7,905 nt of DNA, taken from contig DLZA01000193.1 in the NCBI GenBank assembly GCA_003447515.1, positions 2,766 through 10,670 on the forward strand. The letters run 5' to 3'. Positions 1 through 6,013 of this stretch are shown one piece after another (the first letter of the stretch is position 1; every line of letters begins with the position of its first letter). The translations under genes and the position numbers were made by a program. Below the pieces are notes generated by a model that saw only the letters and a list, made by a program, of their open reading frames with translations, did no database searches and was not told the origin of the DNA. Source of the DNA: Paracoccaceae bacterium (GTDB lineage Bacteria; Pseudomonadota; Alphaproteobacteria; Rhodobacterales; Rhodobacteraceae).

Positions 1-512
1 AAGCCGAAGCTGGGGCCAACTCGTTGTTCTTTCTTCCGTACCTCAACGGTGAAAGATTCTCGAACGCTCCAAATTCAAGAGCCCAATTCTTCGGCCTAAC
101 GAGTCGGCATGGCCTCGCTGAACTCCATCGGTCAATCTTGGAAGGGGTGGCTTTTTCTGTTCGCCCCAGATTGGAAGCGCTGCAAGGGTCTGCCGGACGT
201 CCAGAACGTTTTGTTGCATCATCCGGGGGGGCAAAATCAAGGCTCTGGCTTGAGATAAAAGCAAGTCTTTACAATACCCCATATGTAGTTCCAGAAGAAC
301 TTGAATGTGGTGTCGTTGGTGCCGCCATTTTAATGGCCCATGCTACCGGTAAATTCGCCGATCTTCGTTCCGCCAGCTCTCACATGGTACGGTTGGGCGA
401 GCAGATCAATCCGAACCCTGCATGGTGCGAACTTTATGATCGTATGATGCCAATCTACTCCGATCTTTATCATGTATCACAACAGTTTTACGATCGACTT
501 GATCAGCTATGA
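1..512 (+). CDS. FGGY-family carbohydrate kinase (xylulokinase-like), C-terminal part only
   Basis: This is the 3' end of a gene that starts left of the window. The open frame runs from base 3 to a TGA at 510-512, about 169 residues, roughly the last third of a 480-530-residue kinase. Members phosphorylate a sugar or polyol with ATP in the cytoplasm. The fragment opens with GANSLFFLPYLNGER, the GAN...L-F-LPYL-GER signature of the C-terminal FGGY domain. It is followed by the EGVAFSVR helix, the SSGGAKSRLW nucleotide-binding segment and the ECGVVGAAILM helix. These match xylulokinase and related ketose/polyol kinases, but the substrate cannot be fixed because the N-terminal domain is missing. 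The TTG at 24 is an internal codon, not the true start. The gene is separated from the next clear gene by 515 bp, so it probably belongs to a sugar operon to the left and is unrelated to the acyl-CoA operon. No frameshift is seen. Confidence 0.88.
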   Translation, partial: AEAGANSLFFLPYLNGERFSNAPNSRAQFFGLTSRHGLAELHRSILEGVAFSVRPRLEALQGSAGRPERFVASSGGAKSRLWLEIKASLYNTPYVVPEELECGVVGAAILMAHATGKFADLRSASSHMVRLGEQINPNPAWCELYDRMMPIYSDLYHVSQQFYDRLDQL

Positions 513-545
513 TTAATGTAATTCTTTGGAATTTGGGCCGCATAA

Positions 546-565
546 TTAAGGACAATGAACCTTAA
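546..565 (+). terminator. Possible weak hairpin after the sugar kinase
   Basis: A perfect 6-bp inverted repeat, TTAAGG at 546-551 and CCTTAA at 560-565, encloses an 8-nt loop 34 bases after the kinase stop codon. The stem has only two G:C pairs and is followed by AAAACGC rather than a T run on the plus strand. On the minus strand the hairpin would be followed by TTATGC, also not a strong U tract. It could slow or end transcription from the kinase side, but it is not a convincing intrinsic terminator. Confidence 0.2.
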
Positions 566-584
566 AACGCAAAAATCAAAGTGT

Positions 585-833
585 TCATCGCAATTTGTGT
601 AACCAACTTAAAATGTCTTTTCTTTGTTTACGTTCTGTACAAGGAGTTTGAGTAAAACGACGTTTTATCCCATCCTCTGATAACAACAGTGTCTTGCCAG
701 ATTTCTCTGATTTTATTGAAAAATGAGTTATCTGACAGAACTGTATAGAAGATTGTTTGAAAAACTTCTCACCAGTCTTTTTATCAAAAATGTATATCAA
801 TTCATCGGATATGATATTTGTTTTCTCGGCCAT
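585..833 (-). CDS. Doubtful small hypothetical protein (82 aa)
   Basis: This open frame lies on the minus strand in an otherwise empty A/T-rich region, with ATG at 833-831 and stop TGA at 587-585. The product is lysine-rich and polar. It has no signal peptide, membrane segment or motif that I recognise. The N-terminal half reads like alternating strands (DELIYIFDKKTGEKFF) and the C-terminal half is strongly basic (KRRF...TERKQRKD). I see no good Shine-Dalgarno: the bases before ATG are GATTGGGTACCTAA, with only a GGG-type match. It would be transcribed divergently from the TetR gene, sharing a 194-bp spacer. Points in its favour are a protein-like hydrophobic pattern and the lack of any competing gene. 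Against it are its small size, its composition matching the surrounding A/T-rich DNA, and the weak start. It could be a lineage-specific gene, a remnant, or chance. Confidence 0.3.
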   Translation of the reverse strand: MAEKTNIISDELIYIFDKKTGEKFFKQSSIQFCQITHFSIKSEKSGKTLLLSEDGIKRRFTQTPCTERKQRKDILSWLHKLR

Positions 834-971
834 TTAGGTACCCAATCATGAGTTAACTAGGCCTTTTTTTACTGTGGGCTGGTGACCGACCACAAGTAAC
901 TTTAACTGAATACGTACAGAAGTTCAAGCAATTGATATGAGAAATCTGTTCGTTATATGTGGATTTTCCAT

Positions 972-1000
972 TTGACAGCCAATATGTATCTACCTAACGT
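972..1000 (+). promoter_or_regulatory. Candidate sigma70-type promoter of the tetR-led operon
   Basis: A consensus -35 hexamer TTGACA lies at 972-977. With a 17-nt spacer the -10 would be TAACGT at 995-1000, a weak match (T, A and final T agree with TATAAT) that overlaps the palindrome at 994-1007. A second candidate lies just upstream: TTGATA at 932-937 with TATATG at 954-959 (16-nt spacer). Either would drive the regulator and the four enzyme genes behind it as one transcript. The leader from the first promoter would be short, with the TetR ATG at 1028. Confidence 0.45.
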
Positions 1001-1007
1001 TTGTTAG
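994..1007. promoter_or_regulatory. Candidate TetR operator palindrome CTAAC-N4-GTTAG
   Basis: A perfect 5-bp inverted repeat, CTAAC at 994-998 and GTTAG at 1003-1007, surrounds the spacer GTTT. It lies 20 bp before the TetR start codon and covers the predicted -10 element, the expected place for an autorepressor to block RNA polymerase. Short AAC...GTT-type dyads are common operators of TetR regulators controlling acyl-CoA catabolism (PsrA, FadR-like and AtuR-like proteins). Binding by this particular protein is an inference from position and symmetry. Confidence 0.5.
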
Positions 1008-1027
1008 AAGTATTTTTTGAGTAAAAC

Positions 1028-1636
1028 ATGCAGACGGAAATTTCTCAAACTGACAAAAGTCGCGACAGGATTCTTAGCTCTGCCGCACTTCTGTTTTGCG
1101 AGCATGGCTACGCGGGCGTTTCGATGCGCAAAATCGCAGAGAACTGTGAGATGAAGGCGGGCAGCTTGTATTATCATTTTACATCCAAGGATCAAATCCT
1201 CACAGAAGTATTAAACATTGGTATTCAGAAGGTCCACGCAGCTGTGGCTGACGCCCTGTCTGACACACCCAAAGATACTCTGGCGATTGATAAACTAAGG
1301 CGTGCTGTTTCCGGGCATCTGCATGCACTTTTGGAAAACAGTTCTTTCACTTCTGCCAACGTTCGTATTTTCCGTCAGGTTCCTGAGGAAATTCAGCTCA
1401 GCAACCTTGATGTTCGGCGCGCCTATGAAGCGCTATGGGAGAAGTTTTTAATTGAACTGAAAGAGGCTGGGCATTTGCACGCTAATGTAGATCCACGAAG
1501 TTTGCGCTTGATGTTGATCGGCGCGTTGAATGCCACTCTTGAGTGGTTTGACCCAAAGCTCGGAGAGATTTCTGAGCTGGCGGATCGTTATACAAATATC
1601 CTAGCAAATGGCATGCTTAGGGAGCGTAACCTATGA
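1028..1636 (+). CDS. TetR/AcrR-family transcriptional regulator of the acyl-CoA operon
   Basis: This 202-residue protein has the usual TetR length. The DNA-binding domain spans about residues 10-57: RDRILSSAALLFCEHGYAG forms helix 1 and the turn, and VSMRKIAENCEMKAGSLYYHF (31-51) holds the helix-turn-helix with the family's G-S-LYYHF recognition motif, followed by KDQIL. The remaining alpha-helical part is the ligand/dimerisation domain and is poorly conserved, as is normal. The start at 1028 has a weak GAG (1019-1021) six bases upstream. The stop overlaps the ATG of the carboxyltransferase gene (ATGA, 1633-1636), so regulator and enzymes are translationally coupled. By position it is probably a local repressor acting at the palindrome before its own gene and released by an acyl-CoA pathway intermediate, as for AtuR- or KstR2-like regulators. 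Ligand and mode are inferred. Liu leucine clusters usually carry a MerR-type LiuR instead. Confidence 0.93.
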   Translation: MQTEISQTDKSRDRILSSAALLFCEHGYAGVSMRKIAENCEMKAGSLYYHFTSKDQILTEVLNIGIQKVHAAVADALSDTPKDTLAIDKLRRAVSGHLHALLENSSFTSANVRIFRQVPEEIQLSNLDVRRAYEALWEKFLIELKEAGHLHANVDPRSLRLMLIGALNATLEWFDPKLGEISELADRYTNILANGMLRERNL

Positions 1637-3231
1637 CCAGCTTCCAAACCCAAGTTGAAATTCAAAGTGCGGAGTTCACCACAAACCAGACGACGACAAA
1701 TGCGCTTACAGCCAAATTGCACAACCGTATGGCTCAGGCCATTTGCGGTGGAGCGGATCGGTTGCGCGATCGGCATCACGCGCGTGGCAAGCTTCTTGCG
1801 CGCGATCGGATTGATCGAGTAATTGATCCGGGCACAGCATTTCTTGAATTGTCGCCATTGGCTGCGTGGGGCCAATATGGCGGCGATGTGAACGCCGCTG
1901 GAATTGTGACGGGTATTGGTATCGTTCATGGCCAGCCTATTACAATCATTGCCAATGACGCGACGGTCAAGGGCGGTAGTTTTTTCCATGAAACGGTTAA
2001 GAAACACGCTCGAGCTCAGGAAGTGGCCGAAGCGAACCGACTGCCATGCCTTTATCTGGTGGATTGCGGTGGGGCCTATCTGCCCGAGCAGGACCGAGTA
2101 TTTCCAGACCGAGACCATTTCGGGAATGCGTTTTACCGGCAATGCCGAATGTCAGCCCAAGGACTACCACAAATTTCAGTTGTCTTTGGCGGTTGCACCG
2201 CGGGCGGGGCCTATATCCCTGCTTTGTCCGATCAGGTCATTATGGTGCGTGGAAATGCGCGGATACATTTGGGCGGGCCATCAATCGTCAAGGTTGCGAT
2301 CAACGAAGAGATAGATGGCGAAGCACTTGGTGGGGCTGAAATGCACACTTCGGTTTCCGGCGTGTCAGACCATTTGGTCTATAGTGAAGATGAGGGGCTG
2401 GCCTTGGCGCGGCGTTTGTTGCGCGATGGGAAAGTCGAGCGCAAACCGGTTGTGGCCGCCAAAGTTTACCCTCCCCGTCATTCAGCATCTGAGATAGGAG
2501 GCATAATTAATACTGATGCCAAGACACCCTATGATGTGCGAGAGCTACTTTTACGGCTAGTGGATGGCGGTGACTTTCAAGTGTTTAAACCCGACTGGGG
2601 TGCCACACTTGTTTGTGCCACCGCACGCATTCACGGCATGACCGTTGGCGTCTTGGGCAACAACGGTCCGCTCTTATCCGAAAGCGCACTCAAGGGCGCG
2701 CATTTCATTGCGATGTGTAACCAGCGTGGCATCCCTTTGTTATTTTTGCAAAATATCACCGGTTTTATGGTTGGTTTGGAAGCCGAGCGCGGTGGTATTG
2801 CCAAAAACAGTGCCAAGATGGTCTATGCGATGGCAACTGCGCAGGTGCCGCGCCTTACCGTAATTGTCGGCGGATCGTATGGCGCCGGAAACTACGGCAT
2901 GTGTGGGCGGGGTTTTCGTCCGGATTTTCTGTTTGCGTGGCCAACAGCAAAACTGGCTACCATGTCAGCTGATATTGCCACGAATGTGTTGCTGGAACTA
3001 CGACAGAATAATGTAAGCCTACCTAAAGCAACACAGTCAGATCTGGATGAAATTAAAACCAAAACTCATAAGCAATACCGCGAGCAAAGCGATCCGTATT
3101 ATGCCACATCTCGACTTTGGGATGATGGGCTGATTTTGCCTGAACAAACCCGTGATATACTTGGTCTGTGCCTCTCGCTTGTGTTGAGCAGACCCGAACC
3201 AGGCGGTTTAACCCCAGTTTTTCGGATGTGA
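1633..3231 (+). CDS. Acyl-CoA carboxylase carboxyltransferase (beta) subunit, MCC/GCC type
   Basis: This 532-residue protein matches the beta subunits of 3-methylcrotonyl-CoA and geranyl-CoA carboxylases (about 530-565). It transfers CO2 from biotin on the alpha subunit to the gamma carbon of a 3-methyl-2-enoyl-CoA in the cytoplasm. The N-terminal half shows RGKLLARDRIDR (51-62), ANDATVKGGS (107-116), YLVDCGGAYLPEQDRVFPDR (141-160), the oxyanion region GGCTAGGAYIPALSD (186-200) and LGGAEMH...SGVSDH. The C-terminal half shows GVLGNNGPLLSESALKGAHF (339-358), FLQNITGFMVG (371-381) and GGSYGAGNYGMCGR (413-426), and the chain ends in the family-typical FRM. The family motif MGGEQAA reads MSADIAT at 444-450, an unusual change. 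The ATG at 1633 overlaps the TetR stop, with AGGGAG (1618-1623) nine bases upstream. The partner alpha subunit is two genes downstream. MCC-type chemistry is well supported, but the exact substrate is open. Confidence 0.9.
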   Translation: MTSFQTQVEIQSAEFTTNQTTTNALTAKLHNRMAQAICGGADRLRDRHHARGKLLARDRIDRVIDPGTAFLELSPLAAWGQYGGDVNAAGIVTGIGIVHGQPITIIANDATVKGGSFFHETVKKHARAQEVAEANRLPCLYLVDCGGAYLPEQDRVFPDRDHFGNAFYRQCRMSAQGLPQISVVFGGCTAGGAYIPALSDQVIMVRGNARIHLGGPSIVKVAINEEIDGEALGGAEMHTSVSGVSDHLVYSEDEGLALARRLLRDGKVERKPVVAAKVYPPRHSASEIGGIINTDAKTPYDVRELLLRLVDGGDFQVFKPDWGATLVCATARIHGMTVGVLGNNGPLLSESALKGAHFIAMCNQRGIPLLFLQNITGFMVGLEAERGGIAKNSAKMVYAMATAQVPRLTVIVGGSYGAGNYGMCGRGFRPDFLFAWPTAKLATMSADIATNVLLELRQNNVSLPKATQSDLDEIKTKTHKQYREQSDPYYATSRLWDDGLILPEQTRDILGLCLSLVLSRPEPGGLTPVFRM

Positions 3232-3236
3232 GGGGG
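3230..3236 (+). promoter_or_regulatory. Shine-Dalgarno overlapping the carboxyltransferase stop codon
   Basis: The run GAGGGGG begins inside the TGA stop of the carboxyltransferase gene (3229-3231) and ends six bases before the ATG at 3243. It decides the hydratase start in favour of 3243 over the in-frame GTG at 3168, and suggests that ribosomes ending one gene can re-initiate on the next. Confidence 0.7.
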
Positions 3237-3242
3237 TACGAT

Positions 3243-4028
3243 ATGATCTATGAAGCAATAACCTTAAATGTAGACAAGCGCGGCGTCGCTTTAGTCACGC
3301 TGAACCGGCCTGAACGCCACAATGCGTTAAACCGCAAGATGATTGCTGAATTACATGCAGTTGCATTGAAGCTGGCCGATGACGATGACGTACGGGTCGT
3401 AGTTCTTACTGGCAATGGCAAGAGCTTTTGCGCAGGCGGTGATCTCAGCTGGTTTCGGGATACGTTAGCGATGGACCGCAAAGGCCGTATTGCAGAAAGC
3501 CGTGCTTTAGCCGAAATGCTGCACGCACTGGACCAATTGCCCAAACCCTTAATCGGCCGGATCAATGGAGCGACTTATGGCGGTGGTGCGGGCATGGTCT
3601 CAGTCTGTGACGTCACGGTGGCAGACAGCGCGGCGCGTTTCGGGCTGACCGAAGTGCGACTTGGCCTAATCCCTGCAAATATTTCTCCGTATGTGATTGC
3701 GCGGATCGGTGCGGCGCGGTCACGTTCGGTGATGCTCTCAGGAAAATTATTTGGAGCTGAACAAGCTTGCATACTTGGTTTGGTCGATCAAGTTACAGAC
3801 AGTTTGGATACCGCAACAGAGGCGCAGGTAACTGTTCACCTCGAAGCCTCGTTGAGCGCTGTGGCAGCAACAAAAAAACTGATTGCTTTCGTTGATGCAC
3901 ATGATATCGAAGCATCAAAGGAGTATACTTCCGAAGCCTTAGCCGACGCATGGGAAACCGAAGACGGACGCGAAGGCATCGCCAGTTTTCTGGCCAAACG
4001 CCTGCCAAGTTGGAGATCAGGCGGATGA
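3243..4028 (+). CDS. Enoyl-CoA hydratase/isomerase (crotonase family), methylglutaconyl- or isohexenylglutaconyl-CoA hydratase-like
   Basis: This 261-residue protein is of standard crotonase length. It probably hydrates the glutaconyl-type CoA made by the carboxylase encoded on both sides of it. LNRPERHNALN (20-30) is the N-terminal signature. SFCAGGDLSWF (61-71) forms the CoA-binding loop with the first oxyanion NH. GATYGGGAGMVSVCD (109-123) gives the second oxyanion NH, and RFGLTEVRLGLIPANISPYV (132-151) carries the acidic catalytic residue E137. The first of the two classical catalytic glutamates is replaced by Gly (G117). The GLIPA-ISPYV sequence is typical of LiuC/AtuE-type hydratases and unlike the GLIPG-GGTQ of general enoyl-CoA hydratases. 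The start at 3243 is chosen because of its strong Shine-Dalgarno and because family homology begins at MIYEAITLNV. The frame stays open upstream to 3168, but the extra 25 residues only duplicate carboxyltransferase coding sequence. The stop overlaps the alpha-subunit ATG. Confidence 0.88.
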   Translation: MIYEAITLNVDKRGVALVTLNRPERHNALNRKMIAELHAVALKLADDDDVRVVVLTGNGKSFCAGGDLSWFRDTLAMDRKGRIAESRALAEMLHALDQLPKPLIGRINGATYGGGAGMVSVCDVTVADSAARFGLTEVRLGLIPANISPYVIARIGAARSRSVMLSGKLFGAEQACILGLVDQVTDSLDTATEAQVTVHLEASLSAVAATKKLIAFVDAHDIEASKEYTSEALADAWETEDGREGIASFLAKRLPSWRSGG

Positions 4029-6013
4029 ATATAAAATCAATACTTATTGCCAATCGCGCAGAAATCGCGCTGCGCATCATCCGTACGGCCCGAGCCATGG
4101 GCATCAGGACAATAGCGGTTTATTCTGATGCCGACCGTAATGCCCCACATGTACGCGAGGCGGATACTGCCTTTCATATCGGCCCTGCTGAGGCGGTGCA
4201 AAGCTATCTTAACGCAAAACGTATCATCGAAACGGCGGTAGAGGCTGGTGTGGATGCGGTACACCCCGGCTATGGGTTCCTGTCTGAGAATGCAGATTTT
4301 GCAGCAGATTGTAAGACCGCGGGTCTCCGCTTTGTTGGGCCATCAGCAGAATTGATCCGTACCATGGGCTCGAAGATTGAGGCTAAGAAACATGCCGTTG
4401 CCGCAGGTGTGCCAGTGGTGCCTGGCTACAATGGTAAGGATCAATCCAATGAAATCATGTCAGCGAAAGCAAATGAAATCGGCTTCCCCATTTTGATAAA
4501 GGCCAGCGCTGGCGGTGGCGGGCGCGGTATACGAATAGTTAAAAAGGCGTCCGATCTGCCTGTAGCACTTGCAAACGCCAGCTCAGAGGCCAAAGCAAGC
4601 TTTGGCGATCCTACAGTGCTTTTGGAACGCTACGTTGAAAAGGCGCGACATATCGAGGTCCAGGTTCTAGGCGATACACATGACAATGTAGTGCATCTAT
4701 TCGAGCGTGATTGCTCGATGCAGCGCAATCACCAAAAGATCATTGAAGAGGCGCCTGCACCAAACCTGCCAGCTCCACTGCGCCAAGCAATCCTGGAAAG
4801 TGCCGTGACGCTCGCCACTTCCGTCGGCTATCGAAATGCAGGTACGGTGGAATACCTGCTGGATGAGAATACTGGTGACTTTTTCTTTCTTGAGATGAAC
4901 ACCCGCCTGCAAGTGGAGCATCCAGTGACCGAAGCTGTGACCGGGATCGATCTTGTCGAATGTCAATTGCGCGTAACCGCTGGAGAACCGCTGTCTTTCC
5001 GGCAAGAAGATATCGCCTGTACCGGTTGGGCGATTGAGGCGCGCGTAGCTGCGGAAGATCCAGCTGATGGTTATCGTCCCGAAACCGGGGACATCGCAGC
5101 CTTTACGGCCCCCACGGCATGCCGAATGGACAGCGGGGTTGAGGCAGGATCTGTAGTAACGCACCATTACGACTCCATGCTAGCTAAGGTCATAGCCCAT
5201 GGGAACGATCGCGCATCTGCGCTTGCACAGCTTTCCTCAGGTCTCACCAAGATGCAGATCAGCGGTATTACAACCAACCTGAATTTTCTTAATGACCTGA
5301 TGCGCTCTGATCCATTTTCAAAGGGTCTCCACAGCATAGAAACAATTACCATGCTTTACCCGAACGGGTGGCCAGCTTTCACTGTAACGGACAAAATACG
5401 CGCCATTGCCGTTCTGGCCCGTTATCTCGCAGATCGCCCCGACCATACGACCCCCTGGGACAGTCTCGGGGCATGGCGATCGGCAGCACCCGGTGGGCGG
5501 CGAGGCATGGCAGTTTATCATCTAGAAGAGCAACCAGTGGAGCTTTACGAGACTTCTGAAGGCATAACTGTACAGTTGATGGACAGACGGCCACAAAGAT
5601 TCACTCATCTCATTTTCACCCATGATCGCCTGGTCTTTGAACAAAACGGCCAGCGCCACGAAGTTAGTATATTGTATGATGGTACAGAGGTTCAGGTTTC
5701 CAACGAAACTGGCAGTTTTCTTATCCGAGTTGAAAATGGAGAGGAAGCTTTTCTCAGCAAAACGAGCGATGCTGGCAGTGGTGCGTATGAGATCAGGGCA
5801 CCAATGCCCGGTGTTGTTGCCGAAGTGTTGAAAGAAACCGGTACGCAGGTCAAAGTCGGAGATCCAATTATAATTATCGAAACGATGAAGCTCTTGCAGA
5901 AAATCAATGCCCCATGTGACGGCGAACTGAGTACAATCTATTTTCGCGTAGGCGACAGTATCGAAAAATACGCCCTTCTAGCCAAATTCACCCCCAAGGA
6001 GCCTCAAGAATGA
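4025..6013 (+). CDS. Acyl-CoA carboxylase biotin carboxylase/biotin carrier (alpha) subunit, MCC/GCC type
   Basis: This 662-residue protein matches the alpha chains of methylcrotonyl- and geranyl-CoA carboxylase (about 655-725). It carboxylates its own biotin with ATP and bicarbonate, then presents it to the beta subunit. The biotin carboxylase part opens with ILIANRAEIALRIIRTA (6-22) and VHPGYGFLSEN (79-89). The ATP-grasp loop KASAGGGGRGIR is at 159-170. Catalytic residues align as K238 (QKIIEEAP), E290 and R294 to E298 in EMNTRLQVEHPVTE, and R340 (EAR). A divergent middle part (about 450-580) corresponds to the subunit-contact (BT) domain. The carrier domain follows, with APMPGVV at 592-598 and biotinyl lysine K622 in ETMKL. 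The usual site is AMKM. The ATG at 4025 overlaps the hydratase stop and has GGAG at 4013-4016. The frame is open further left (to 3950), but family homology starts at MNIKSILIANR. The gene overlaps the dehydrogenase start by ATGA at 6010-6013. Confidence 0.93.
   Translation: MNIKSILIANRAEIALRIIRTARAMGIRTIAVYSDADRNAPHVREADTAFHIGPAEAVQSYLNAKRIIETAVEAGVDAVHPGYGFLSENADFAADCKTAGLRFVGPSAELIRTMGSKIEAKKHAVAAGVPVVPGYNGKDQSNEIMSAKANEIGFPILIKASAGGGGRGIRIVKKASDLPVALANASSEAKASFGDPTVLLERYVEKARHIEVQVLGDTHDNVVHLFERDCSMQRNHQKIIEEAPAPNLPAPLRQAILESAVTLATSVGYRNAGTVEYLLDENTGDFFFLEMNTRLQVEHPVTEAVTGIDLVECQLRVTAGEPLSFRQEDIACTGWAIEARVAAEDPADGYRPETGDIAAFTAPTACRMDSGVEAGSVVTHHYDSMLAKVIAHGNDRASALAQLSSGLTKMQISGITTNLNFLNDLMRSDPFSKGLHSIETITMLYPNGWPAFTVTDKIRAIAVLARYLADRPDHTTPWDSLGAWRSAAPGGRRGMAVYHLEEQPVELYETSEGITVQLMDRRPQRFTHLIFTHDRLVFEQNGQRHEVSILYDGTEVQVSNETGSFLIRVENGEEAFLSKTSDAGSGAYEIRAPMPGVVAEVLKETGTQVKVGDPIIIIETMKLLQKINAPCDGELSTIYFRVGDSIEKYALLAKFTPKEPQE

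Larger units (their letters stand above)
513..1027. other. A/T-rich intergenic region between kinase and TetR operon
   Basis: This 515-bp stretch is visibly richer in A/T than the flanking genes. The only sizeable open frame is the doubtful minus-strand ORF at 585-833. Other structure noted: a short hairpin at 546-565, a palindrome TAAAACG-A-CGTTTTA at 653-667, a 12-bp direct repeat TTTGAGTAAAAC at 647-658 and 1016-1027, a short inverted repeat TGTGG/CCACA at 873-894, and the promoter/operator at 972-1007. No tRNA, small-RNA or mobile-element signature is visible. Confidence 0.7.

Noticed and set aside
873..894. Inverted repeat TGTGG/CCACA as terminator or operator
   Set aside because: The arms are only 5 bp with a 12-nt loop, no T run follows on either strand, and it lies too far from both start codons to assign a role.
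1588..2142. 184-codon minus-strand open frame
   Set aside because: It lies opposite the well-conserved carboxyltransferase gene and its product looks like no known protein, so it is a shadow of the plus-strand gene.
1633..3231. Naming the carboxylase as methylcrotonyl-CoA or geranyl-CoA carboxylase outright
   Set aside because: A Phe-to-Gly change in the beta subunit is reported to separate the two specificities, but I cannot map that residue with certainty without an alignment, so no gene symbol is given.
3168..3242. Upstream in-frame GTG extension of the hydratase
   Set aside because: It only overlaps carboxyltransferase coding sequence, has no Shine-Dalgarno, and family homology starts at 3243 behind GAGGGGG.
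3950..4024. Upstream start for the alpha subunit, adding 25 arginine-rich residues
   Set aside because: The added residues are the hydratase gene read in another frame. The ATG at 4025 has a proper GGAG and fits the family N-terminus.
4697..5167. 156-codon minus-strand open frame
   Set aside because: It is antisense to the conserved biotin carboxylase domain and its composition is that of a complementary-strand shadow.
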